Shown in pieces: positions 49,847 to 57,011 of a stretch of DNA of 64,000 nucleotides. Position 1 is the first letter of the stretch, and every line of letters starts with the position of its first letter. The notes below the pieces were generated by a model. That model saw nothing but the letters and a program-made list of their open reading frames with translations. It had not been told where the DNA came from and did no database searches. The stretch is from JACKII01 sp041687435 (GTDB taxonomy: Bacteria > Pseudomonadota > Alphaproteobacteria > Bin95). The translations under genes were made by a program, and so were the position numbers. The stretch lies in NCBI GenBank assembly GCA_041687435.1, contig JAWLBX010000014.1:26460-90459 (forward strand), given 5' to 3'.

Positions 49847-50317
49847 CTAGGCTTGCGGATTGGTCGGGCGGGCGGCAGGATCCGCGGCATCGGGGCCGTC
49901 CTCCTGCCAGCGCAACAACGCCAGGAAGATCGTGCAGGCCACGCCCATCACGGTCAGATAAACGCCGATGTCAAAAATCAGGGTCGTGCTCAGTGGCAGC
50001 GGAATGCCGAGCGGCTCCATCGCCCAAAGGTGGGTGAGGTAGGCGCCATCGCCCGCGAACAGGGCCGGCAGGCCACTCAGCATTGCGATCAACACACCGC
50101 CGGCTGCCAACCCAATCGGGGGCACGCGCAGCACCGTGCGGGCTTCCACAGCGCCGCGCGCCACTGCAAAGAACAGCACGCCCGAAGCTGCGACCAAGCC
50201 ACCGAGGAAACCGCCGCCAGGCTCGTTATGGCCACGCAGCAGCACGTAGAGCGAAACGGCCAGCGGCAGAAACAGCAGGATCGGCGCGGATGTCCGCAGG
50301 ATCAGTGAAGGTTTCAT
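49847..50317 (-). CDS. mrpB: MrpB subunit of Na+/H+ antiporter
   Basis: 156 residues from ATG 50317, which overlaps the mrpA stop (ATGA); a longer frame extends into mrpA in the wrong phase. Four helices: I-L-R-T-S-A-P-I-L-L-F-L-P-L, G-H-N-E-P-G-G-G-F-L-G-G-L-V (the family signature), and S-T-T-L-I-F-D-I-G-V-Y-L-T-V-M-G. The C-terminus is acidic and hydrophilic. Confidence 0.93.
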   Translation of the reverse strand: MKPSLILRTSAPILLFLPLAVSLYVLLRGHNEPGGGFLGGLVAASGVLFFAVARGAVEARTVLRVPPIGLAAGGVLIAMLSGLPALFAGDGAYLTHLWAMEPLGIPLPLSTTLIFDIGVYLTVMGVACTIFLALLRWQEDGPDAADPAARPTNPQA

Positions 50318-52623
50318 TGAGCGGTTTCCTTCTTGCCGGCGCGCAGCAGGGCCGCGATGGCGAAGGCCGAAATGGCCAGCACCATGATCTCGCCCAACGT
50401 GTCCAGCGCGCGGAAATCGACGAGGATGACGTTGACCACATTGCGGCCATGGGCTTCGGCCACGCTTGCGGCACCGAACCACTCGCCAAGCCGCGGGTCG
50501 AAATCGGCGGCCAGGACCGCCAGCAGCACGGCCGTAACTGCGCCGCCGGTCACCAGCGCGACCGCGCCATCTTTCAGCTTGCGCGGCAGGGCCCGCGAGT
50601 CCGCGCCCGAGATCGGCAAACGAACGATGGCAGCAGCCAAGATAACGACCATCAGCGTCTCCACCGCGAACTGGGTAAAGGCCACATCCGGGGCGCCGAA
50701 GGTCAGGAACACCACCGCCGTTGCAAAACCCACCAAACCCATGGCGATGATCGCGGCGAGAAAGGTGCCGGCGAAGGCGGTTGCCGCTGCGCCAATGGCG
50801 ATCAGCAGAAACGCAAGCGCCCGCGGATCGACGGCCAACCACTCTTCCAGTGGCGGGGCGGCGAAGCCTTGGCGCAGCAGCAGCGTTCCCAGCAGCGCGA
50901 GCCCGGCGGTCAGGAACAGGGTGCGCAGATAGCCGGCCAGGCTGCCGTGCTGAATGCGCGCGGTCACCGCCTCGCAGCCCGCAATCGTATCCGCCAGCAG
51001 CGAGTCATAGGCGCGGCTGGGGCCCGCGCGCTCAAACAGACTGGCCCGGCTTAGCCTGGGATGCAGGCGCTTCCATTGGGCGAACAGCACCCCGCCCGCG
51101 GCAACCGTGGCTGCACTCAGCGCCAACAGCACGTTGAACCCATGCCAAAGCTTCAGTGTCACATCCGCCGGGTGGCCCAGCATGACGCTGGCCGCCGGCT
51201 GCACCAGCGCACCGCCGATCAGCTCCGGCATTCCGCCCGCGACCAACCCCAGCGCGGCCAGCAACACCGGGCCGCCATACATGGTCCAATGCGGGTCTTT
51301 CGGCACCTTCGGGGTCGGCATGCGCGGGCCGAAGAACAGCCGGTAGGACAGCACGCCAGCAATGGCCACCATCGTGGCGTTGACGACAAACCCACCGATC
51401 AGCAACAACTCCGTGCCGAAGTCAGCCTCCATCGTTGAGGCATAGAGCAGCTCCTTGCCGACAAAGCCGACAAAGGGCGGCAGCCCCGCCATCGACAGCG
51501 CGGCCAGTACCGCCGCGGCCGCGGTGATCGGCATGGCCTTGTAAAGCCCGCCCAGCGCGGTCAGATCGCGCACGCCGGTCTTGTGATCGACAATGCCGGC
51601 CAGCAGAAAGAACGCTGCCTTGTAGAGCGCATGCACGATCAGGAAGGTCATCGCCGCCGTGGCGGATACATCCGGCGCCAGACCGATCAGCAGCACCAGC
51701 GTGCCGAGCGCGGTTACGGTCGTGTAGGCCAGCACGCTTTTGAGGTCGCTTTCCCGCAGTGCCAGCACCGCGCCGGCTGTGGCCGTGGCGAGCCCGAACC
51801 AGGTCAGCACGCTCTGCCAAACCATCTCGTCGGCATAGACCGGGTTGAGCCGGGCCAACAGGTAGATCCCCAGCTTTACCATGGTGGCGGAATGCAGATA
51901 CGCACTGACCGGCGTCGGCGCAGCCATGGCGGCCGGCAGCCAGAAATGGAACGGCACCTGTGCCGACTTGGTGAAACACCCCAGGATGATCAGCAGCATC
52001 GCCGGCATCGCAACAGGGTGCGCCAGCACCGCTTCGCGCGCCGCGATAATGCCGGAAATGCTGGTCGTACCCGCTGCCATCCCAACCAGGATCAACCCGG
52101 CCAACAGCGCCAGCCCGCCGCCGCCCGTCACCAACAGCGCCTTGAGCGCGGCCTTGCGCGCGTTGGCGTTGGTGCTATCGGTCCCGACCAGAAGGTAGGA
52201 CGCCAGGCTCGTGATTTCCCAAAAGACGAACAGCAGGATGATGTCGTCCGCCAGCACGGCGCCCAGCATCGCCCCCATGAACAGAGAGAGCACGACCAGC
52301 ACCCGCCGCTGCCGCGGATCACCCTTAAGGTATTGCCCGGAATACAGAAAGACCAGCGCGCCGATACCACTGATCAGCAGTGCGAAAATCAACGACAGGC
52401 CGTCAAGCACCAGCCCGCCGCCAATGCCGAGGGACGGCACCGACCAGAACGGCGCCTGTACTGTCATGCCGACGCCGACTTCCGCAATCGCACCCGCTGC
52501 CAGAACAAACACTGCCGCAGCCGTCACCGCTGCGATCCGCGCGGCCCAGCTGGCCGATACAACCGCCATCAGGGCTGCGCCAGCGAACCCTGCCAGAACG
52601 ATGACAGGCAATAACCCTGTCAT
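50314..52623 (-). CDS. mrpA: MrpA subunit of Na+/H+ antiporter
   Basis: 769 residues from ATG 52623 behind GGGGGTG; a GTG two codons earlier (52629) is an alternative. Some 20 helices. The N-terminal 480 residues are NuoL-like: F-W-E-I-T-S-L-A-S-Y-L-L-V-G near 133, K-S-A-Q-V-P-F-H-F-W-L-P-A-A-M near 218, H-A-L-Y-K-A-A-F-F. The C-terminal part carries the DUF4040/MbhE-type segments ending N-V-I-L-V-D-F-R-A-L-D-T-L-G-E. First gene of the operon mrpABCDEFG-kinase-regulator. The antiporter exports Na+ (or Li+/K+) in exchange for H+. Confidence 0.95.
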   Translation of the reverse strand: MTGLLPVIVLAGFAGAALMAVVSASWAARIAAVTAAAVFVLAAGAIAEVGVGMTVQAPFWSVPSLGIGGGLVLDGLSLIFALLISGIGALVFLYSGQYLKGDPRQRRVLVVLSLFMGAMLGAVLADDIILLFVFWEITSLASYLLVGTDSTNANARKAALKALLVTGGGGLALLAGLILVGMAAGTTSISGIIAAREAVLAHPVAMPAMLLIILGCFTKSAQVPFHFWLPAAMAAPTPVSAYLHSATMVKLGIYLLARLNPVYADEMVWQSVLTWFGLATATAGAVLALRESDLKSVLAYTTVTALGTLVLLIGLAPDVSATAAMTFLIVHALYKAAFFLLAGIVDHKTGVRDLTALGGLYKAMPITAAAAVLAALSMAGLPPFVGFVGKELLYASTMEADFGTELLLIGGFVVNATMVAIAGVLSYRLFFGPRMPTPKVPKDPHWTMYGGPVLLAALGLVAGGMPELIGGALVQPAASVMLGHPADVTLKLWHGFNVLLALSAATVAAGGVLFAQWKRLHPRLSRASLFERAGPSRAYDSLLADTIAGCEAVTARIQHGSLAGYLRTLFLTAGLALLGTLLLRQGFAAPPLEEWLAVDPRALAFLLIAIGAAATAFAGTFLAAIIAMGLVGFATAVVFLTFGAPDVAFTQFAVETLMVVILAAAIVRLPISGADSRALPRKLKDGAVALVTGGAVTAVLLAVLAADFDPRLGEWFGAASVAEAHGRNVVNVILVDFRALDTLGEIMVLAISAFAIAALLRAGKKETAQ

Positions 52624-52758
52624 GACCACACCCCCGCGGGCGCCAGAACGGCTCTGTGACCGGCAGAAACGCCGGTCCTTGCGTCAACGGTATTGCGGCA
52701 GGTGTTCGTTGGCGTGATCATCAGGTCGCGGTCTCCCAAGGCTCTGAGCCATCAGAAG

Positions 52759-52775
52759 AGCAACCGTCATGCCAA
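52759..52775 (-). promoter_or_regulatory. Sigma54 (-24/-12) promoter of the mrp operon
   Basis: The minus strand reads TTGGCATG-N4-TTGCT. Compared with the consensus YTGGCACGRNNNTTGCW only one base differs (T for C in CAC). The invariant GG and GC are exactly 10 bases apart. It points at mrpA, 136 bases upstream of its ATG, giving a start near 52749. Confidence 0.8.
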
Positions 52776-52837
52776 ATAATTTTATGGCATTAATTCAATT
52801 GATTAAGATGGTTTCCAACCTGCAGTCGTCCCGCATC

Positions 52838-52887
52838 GTTCACATGTGTGAACACCATGGAACGCATAGGTGTTCACGTTTTTGAAC
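52838..52887. promoter_or_regulatory. Tandem palindromes GTTCA-N6-TGAAC, probable enhancer of the NtrC-type regulator
   Basis: Site 1 (52838-52853) is the fully palindromic GTTCACATGTGTGAAC. Site 2 (52872-52887) is GTTCA-CGTTTT-TGAAC. Centres are 34 bp apart and lie about 97 and 131 bp upstream of the predicted sigma54 start, the geometry of NtrC enhancers. An imperfect IHF-like AATCAA...TTA sequence lies between them and the promoter. Confidence 0.7.
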
Positions 52888-52992
52888 AAGCCGGCAGGCA
52901 TACGGTTACGATCCATGGCACCTGTCAGCATTCCAGCGCATGCCCAATCCAGACAGGCGCGGCTCGGTGGCGTTTGCGGAAATAACCGAAAC

Positions 52993-53112
52993 CTATCGGG
53001 CTCCAAACCGCGCAGGCGCAAACGCTGCGTCCAAGGCCTCCGCCATGGCGATCCGCGACCCGATCTCCGCTGCAGTCTGCTCGGCCATCAGCATGACTTC
53101 AGCATGACTCAT
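52993..53112 (-). CDS. Small ORF, 39 residues, coupled to membrane protein gene
   Basis: Its ATG (53112) overlaps the stop of the upstream gene as ATGA. The product is alanine/glutamate-rich (M-S-H-A-E-V-M-L-M-A-E-Q-T-A-A-E-I then A-M-A-E-A-L-D-A-A-F) and looks like one amphipathic helix. No family recognised and no independent ribosome site. It is supported only by the coupling and by sensible codon use. Confidence 0.35.
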   Translation of the reverse strand: MSHAEVMLMAEQTAAEIGSRIAMAEALDAAFAPARFGAR

Positions 53113-53408
53113 GTCACCGTCAGCACCAGCATCACAATCGCCGTAACCAGCCGGGCCAGGCTGGCGTGGCTGACATCGCCTTCATAGCGGGCAGCGGAGC
53201 GCCAGACGCCGACCGTCGCCAGAGCATTGTAGGGCACGGACAGCGCATAACCCACGAACAGCGCCGCCCAGGGACGGTCTGCACTGATCAGGGCCAGGAA
53301 CAGCAGGCTGCTGAGCAGGTTGACCAGCAGGCCGACGCCAATCGCCCACGTCCAGAACGCCTCGCCAAGGGGCAGTTCACCCCGCCATAGGGATCGCAAC
53401 TTCGTCAT
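53109..53408 (-). CDS. Small membrane protein, function unknown
   Basis: 99 residues. A basic start (M-T-K-L-R-S-L-W-R-G-E-L-P-L) is followed by about three hydrophobic segments: F-W-T-W-A-I-G-V-G-L-L-V-N-L-L-S-S, A-L-F-V-G-Y-A-L-S-V-P-Y and the C-terminal V-T-A-I-V-M-L-V-L. The segment G-V-W-R-S-A-A-R-Y-E-G lies between the second and third. The W-R-G-E pattern and G-V-W-R-S-A motif recur in small proteobacterial inner-membrane proteins of unknown role that I cannot name further. The stop overlaps a 39-codon frame. Confidence 0.75.
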   Translation of the reverse strand: MTKLRSLWRGELPLGEAFWTWAIGVGLLVNLLSSLLFLALISADRPWAALFVGYALSVPYNALATVGVWRSAARYEGDVSHASLARLVTAIVMLVLTVT

Positions 53409-53489
53409 GCTGCCTGTTTAGCCAACCCGGCCGCAAACGTCTCGGCCAATGTGCACCCAAGCGCCTCGCTGCCGAAACCCGCAGCGCGC

Positions 53490-54131
53490 CTATCGCGCCA
53501 CCACCGGCCTTGCCACCTCGTGCCGGCGGAAGGGCGGCAGGGTCCAGGGCGGGTCGTAGGCCATGAAGGCGGGCGGGCCTGCGGCAGCCCAGCCGGAGCC
53601 GGCGATCAGGCGGTCCAGACGGGCAGTCTGGCGCGCTTTCTTGGCTTCGCCGTTGAAGCCGCTATAGCGCAACACCATCAGGGTTTGCCCCGGAACCTCC
53701 GCAATCGTGATGCGCTCGTCCAGCGGCGCCGGCGCGGTTTCGGCCGTATAGCGGGCGGGGAAGAAGAACCGCATCCGCGTTCCCTGCGTCTCCGCAGCAC
53801 TGCCCTGCTCCACCGGCACGGTCATGGCGATTTCCTCGCCAGCGTCGGCGACCGCGACGGGAACGGTCATCGCCACCTTGTCCTCCGCCCGGTTCTTGCC
53901 GGAGATATAGTCGAACAGGATGCGGAACGCGGCACTGCCGCCACCCTCCGCCTCCGATTCCGGCACGGTAACGTCGGCGACCAGCCGCGGCTCGTATCGC
54001 CGGACCTCCACATCATCACCAATCCGCTCGATCACCTCATAGGGTGGCTCCTCGTAGCCCGAGCGCTCGCCAACCAGCGAGCAGCCGGCCAACATCAGCG
54101 AAGAAAGCGCGGCCAGCAGTTTTTGTGCCAT
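53490..54131 (-). CDS. SOUL-family haem-binding lipoprotein
   Basis: 213 residues. Lipoprotein signal: L-A-A-L-S-S-L-M-L-A-G-C, with lipidation at the cysteine. Then a SOUL domain: E-P-P-Y-E-V-I-E-R-I-G-D-D-V-E-V-R-R-Y, A-F-R-I-L-F-D-Y-I-S-G-K-N, K-V-A-M-T-V-P-V and I-A-M-T-V-P-V, L-M-V-L-R-Y-S-G-F and a C-terminal Y-D-P-P-W-T-L-P-P-F-R-R-H-E-V. Family members bind tetrapyrroles, mostly of unknown use in bacteria. Probably outer- or inner-membrane anchored in the periplasm. Divergent from the DUF302 protein gene. Confidence 0.92.
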   Translation of the reverse strand: MAQKLLAALSSLMLAGCSLVGERSGYEEPPYEVIERIGDDVEVRRYEPRLVADVTVPESEAEGGGSAAFRILFDYISGKNRAEDKVAMTVPVAVADAGEEIAMTVPVEQGSAAETQGTRMRFFFPARYTAETAPAPLDERITIAEVPGQTLMVLRYSGFNGEAKKARQTARLDRLIAGSGWAAAGPPAFMAYDPPWTLPPFRRHEVARPVVAR

Positions 54132-54154
54132 TAGGGCAGCCTCACTATTGGGTT

Positions 54155-54170
54155 GTATCGTAACTGATAC
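54155..54170. repeat. Inverted repeat GTATC-N6-GATAC
   Basis: Located 24-39 bases upstream of the SOUL lipoprotein start codon in the divergent region shared with the DUF302 gene. A candidate operator; no regulator gene is adjacent. Confidence 0.4.
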
Positions 54171-54321
54171 GCATCGGCGGGCCGGTTGGATTGGCAGGGC
54201 CGTAACAGACCCGGCCGCTCAATTTGCCGTGATAACCGGCGTATTTGCACAAATGGGTTTTCGTGTTCGGGCGGCCAAGCTGTTATGCATTGGCACCGAC
54301 CTGAACAAAGGAATTTTGAAA

Positions 54322-54765
54322 ATGAGACTGGTAATTGCAGCCCTGGCACTTTGCCTTGCCGCCCTGCCCGCCCGCGGCGCCGACTTGGTCGAAACCGCGA
54401 GCCCGCACAGCGTTGCCGAAACCGTTGCGAAGCTGACCGCTGCCGTGGAAAAGGCCGGGGCGAAGGTGTTCGCCACCATCGATCATGCCGCCGGCGCCCG
54501 CTCGATCGATGCGAGCCTGCCGGATACGGTGCTGGTTATTTTCGGGAACCCGCGCATTGGCACGCCCATCATCGCCGCATCTCCATCCGCCGGGCTGGAC
54601 CTGCCGCTGCGGGTTCTGGTGCGCGACGACGATGGCCAAACCCGCCTGATCTATGAAACGCCGGCCAGCATGGCCGCCCGCCACGGCGTGACCGGCGCCG
54701 ACAAGCCGCTCGCCAAAATGGAAGGCGCCCTCACCAACCTAGTGGCCGCCGCTGTCCGCGAGTGA
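54322..54765 (+). CDS. Secreted DUF302 protein
   Basis: 147 residues from ATG 54322 with AAAGGA eight bases upstream. Sec signal peptide M-R-L-V-I-A-A-L-A-L-C-L-A-A-L-P-A-R-G-A, then a DUF302 domain: S-V-A-E-T-V-A-K-L, K-V-F-A-T-I-D-H-A-A-G-A, V-L-V-I-F-G-N-P-R-I-G-T-P-I and L-P-L-R-V-L-V-R-D-D. DUF302 proteins are small alpha/beta dimers of unknown function, often periplasmic and near redox or metal genes. Opposite orientation to the SOUL gene, sharing its upstream region. Confidence 0.9.
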   Translation: MRLVIAALALCLAALPARGADLVETASPHSVAETVAKLTAAVEKAGAKVFATIDHAAGARSIDASLPDTVLVIFGNPRIGTPIIAASPSAGLDLPLRVLVRDDDGQTRLIYETPASMAARHGVTGADKPLAKMEGALTNLVAAAVRE

Positions 54766-54818
54766 TGCGGGCCTGCCCTGCTGCGGCTGCGGCCGGGCTC
54801 TAAGCCGCGCATAGCCGC

Positions 54819-54953
54819 CTATCCCCGGCGGCCGTCGCCCTTGCGGGCATCGTCCATTTCCCGGTGCCCATCGTCGAACACGACTTCCTCCCAGGAGGTG
54901 AAGCCGGCGGCATTCATTCTCGCCTCGCCCCGCGCTTGCCCGCGGTGCATCAT
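54819..54953 (-). CDS. Short ORF (44 residues) resembling a PepSY-domain fragment
   Basis: An ATGATG overlaps the stop of the dioxygenase gene; the frame runs 44 residues. From the internal methionine at 54917 it reads M-N-A-A-G-F-T-S-W-E-E-V-V-F-D-D-G-H-R-E, then M-D-D-A-R-K-G-D-G. This looks like the C-terminal half of a PepSY-type domain (aromatic-E-V-x-x-D-D-G-x-x-E-V). It may be a decayed gene end or a tiny protein. No signal peptide. Confidence 0.35.
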   Translation of the reverse strand: MMHRGQARGEARMNAAGFTSWEEVVFDDGHREMDDARKGDGRRG

Positions 54954-55825
54954 GCGGCCGGCATCTCCGCCAGGTCCAGCGTGGTGACGCGGCGCAATTC
55001 GCGCTTGTGCTTGGTGTCATCGAACGACGTCGCCCGGTGCATGGTGCAGCGGTTGTCCCAAATGACCAGGTCGCCATCCTGCCACGCGTGGCTATAGACG
55101 AACTGCGGCTCCGTCGCGTGCTGCATCAACTCCCACAGCAGCAGCCGACCTTCTGGCACGCTCGTTTCCATGATTTTGGCGGCGTGAGAAGCCAGATAAA
55201 GCGCCTTCCGCCCTGCGCGCGGCAGCGTGCGCACCAGCGGATGGTAGGCGCCTTTCAACTTCTCCAACTCCTCCGCCGAGAACTCGAAACCAAGCGTCTG
55301 CCTGGAATGGGCGATGGAGTGATGGCAGGTCAGCCCTTCCAGGCGTGCCTTCATGTCATCGTCCAGCGCGTCATAGGCGGCGCGCAGGTCTGCAAACATC
55401 GTATCGGCACCCACCGGCGGCAGCACGCGCGCATGCAGCATGGAATAGCGCCCGGCGGGATCCTGAAACGAGGCGTCGGTATGCCAGAGCCGGTTGCCCA
55501 GGCCATAGAGGCGCTTGCGGTTGTCCGCCTCCAGAATGCCGCCCTGTTCGCCAACATTGGAAATGTCCGCTATCGCGTCCACTCCAAGCCGGTTCTTGCC
55601 AAGTGCGGATGCGCCGGTCTTGGTGTGCAATTCCCCGTCGAGGCGCTGGGCGAACGCCATTTCCTCCTCGTCGGTGAACTGCTGATTGCGGAACACAAGC
55701 ACCGCGTAGCGGTCCATCCCGCCGCGAATCTCGGCGAGCGTCTGCTCGTCAAAAGTCTCGCGCAGCGGCACCGGGCTTACTTCGGCAACGAATAGCGGAT
55801 GGAGCGGCGTAAAGGTCAGGGGCAT
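54950..55825 (-). CDS. TauD/TfdA-family Fe(II)/2-oxoglutarate dioxygenase
   Basis: 291 residues. Facial triad His115 and Asp117 in L-W-H-T-D-A-S-F and His263 in N-R-C-T-M-H-R-A; Arg for 2-oxoglutarate in K-R-E-L-R-R. L-V-F-R-N-Q near 43 and H-P-L-V-R-T also fit the family. The S-F-Q segment and overall pattern are closest to the 2,4-D/alpha-ketoglutarate dioxygenase (TfdA) branch rather than taurine dioxygenase, but the substrate is unknown. No sulfonate transport genes are nearby. Confidence 0.92.
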   Translation of the reverse strand: MPLTFTPLHPLFVAEVSPVPLRETFDEQTLAEIRGGMDRYAVLVFRNQQFTDEEEMAFAQRLDGELHTKTGASALGKNRLGVDAIADISNVGEQGGILEADNRKRLYGLGNRLWHTDASFQDPAGRYSMLHARVLPPVGADTMFADLRAAYDALDDDMKARLEGLTCHHSIAHSRQTLGFEFSAEELEKLKGAYHPLVRTLPRAGRKALYLASHAAKIMETSVPEGRLLLWELMQHATEPQFVYSHAWQDGDLVIWDNRCTMHRATSFDDTKHKRELRRVTTLDLAEMPAA

Positions 55826-55867
55826 GGCAGCCTCCCTCAGAAAAAGGGTCTGGCCGCCACTTTAGAC

Positions 55868-56965
55868 CTAGACGTTGAAGCGGAACAACATCACGTCGCC
55901 ATCTTGGACGCGATAATCGCGGCCTTCCTGGCGCATCTTACCAGCTTCCTTCGCCCCCTGCTCGCCATTGCAGGCGATAAAGTCGGCGTAAGCAATGGTC
56001 TCCGCCGCAATGAAGCCGCGCTGAAAATCGGTATGGATCTCGCCTGCGGCTTCCGGTGCGGTCGCGCCCTGGCGCACGGTCCATGCCCGCGCTTCCTTCG
56101 GGCCGACGGTGAAAAAGGTCAACAGGCCCAGCAGGTCGTAACCGGCGCGGATCATCCGGGTCAGGCCCGGTTCTTCCAGACCCAGGCTTTCCAGAAACTC
56201 GGCCTGCTCCCCGTCGGGCAGGCTCGCCACCTCCGCCTCGATCGCGGCGGCAATGGTGACGGTGCTGGCGCCCTGGCTGGCTGCCCATTCCTCGACCCTG
56301 GCGGAGAGCGCGTTGCCGGTTGCGGCCGATTCCTCATCGACGTTGCAGACATACATGATCGGCTTGTCGGTCAGCAGTTGCAGCCGGCGCACGGTCGCCA
56401 GTTGTTCCTTCGGGAAGGCAACGGAGCGGGCGGGCTTGCCCTCACGCAGGGCGGCGATCAACGGCTCCATGACAGCGGCCTGCTCTTTCGCCTCCCGGTC
56501 GTTGCCTTTGGCGCGCTTGGCGATCTGCTCGAATCGGCGCTCCAGGCTGTCCAGGTCGGCCAGCATCAACTCGGTCTCGATGGTTTCCGCATCGCGCAGC
56601 GGATCGACGCCACCTTCCACATGGGTAATGTCGTCGTTCTCGAAACAGCGCAGCACGTGGGCGATAGCATCGCATTCGCGGATATTGCCGAGGAACTGGT
56701 TGCCCAGCCCCTCCCCTTTCGAGGCACCGCGCACCAGGCCCGCGATATCGACAAACTCCAACTGCGTGTGGACGATCCGGGCCGACTTGGCGATGGCCGC
56801 GATCTTATCCAGCCGCTCGTCCGGCACGGCGACGCGGCCCGTGTTCGGCTCGATGGTGCAGAAGGGGTAGTTGGCCGCCTCTGCCGCCTGCGTGGCGGTC
56901 AGCGCATTGAACAGCGTCGACTTGCCGACATTCGGCAGGCCTACGATCCCGCAATTGAAACCCAT
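55868..56965 (-). CDS. ychF: Redox-regulated ATPase YchF (OLA1-type P-loop protein)
   Basis: 365 residues from ATG 56965, the standard length. G-I-V-G-L-P-N-V-G-K-S-T-L-F-N-A-L P-loop, N-Y-P-F-C-T-I-E-P-N switch, D-I-A-G-L-V-R-G-A-S-K-G-E-G-L-G-N, a coiled-coil insert (about 130-200), C-N-V-D in place of the G4 NKxD guanine motif, hence ATP preference, and a C-terminal TGS domain ending G-D-V-M-L-F-R-F-N-V. Binds ribosomes and the 26S/stress machinery in homologues. Housekeeping; single gene. Confidence 0.96.
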   Translation of the reverse strand: MGFNCGIVGLPNVGKSTLFNALTATQAAEAANYPFCTIEPNTGRVAVPDERLDKIAAIAKSARIVHTQLEFVDIAGLVRGASKGEGLGNQFLGNIRECDAIAHVLRCFENDDITHVEGGVDPLRDAETIETELMLADLDSLERRFEQIAKRAKGNDREAKEQAAVMEPLIAALREGKPARSVAFPKEQLATVRRLQLLTDKPIMYVCNVDEESAATGNALSARVEEWAASQGASTVTIAAAIEAEVASLPDGEQAEFLESLGLEEPGLTRMIRAGYDLLGLLTFFTVGPKEARAWTVRQGATAPEAAGEIHTDFQRGFIAAETIAYADFIACNGEQGAKEAGKMRQEGRDYRVQDGDVMLFRFNV

Positions 56966-57011
56966 AGGGGGAAGAACTCCGTAACGATATGCAGGCGCCC
57001 TGGCGGCAGCC

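Larger units (their letters stand above)
52624..53108. other. Control region of the mrp operon
   Basis: About 485 bases between mrpA and the small membrane protein gene. It holds, in order toward mrpA, a short coupled reading frame (52993-53112), two GTTCA-N6-TGAAC palindromes, an AT-rich stretch (52770-52808) and a sigma54 promoter. The 5'UTR of mrpA would be about 125 bases; its function is not apparent. Confidence 0.7.

Noticed and set aside
50318..50842. Long N-terminal extension of the mrpB frame into mrpA
   Set aside because: The extension is an out-of-phase reading of mrpA; the ATG in the ATGA overlap at 50317 gives the conserved MrpB start.
52803..53021. A 72-codon minus-strand frame through the palindromes upstream of mrpA
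   Set aside because: It covers the regulatory sites, has no ribosome site and a low-complexity, motif-free product.
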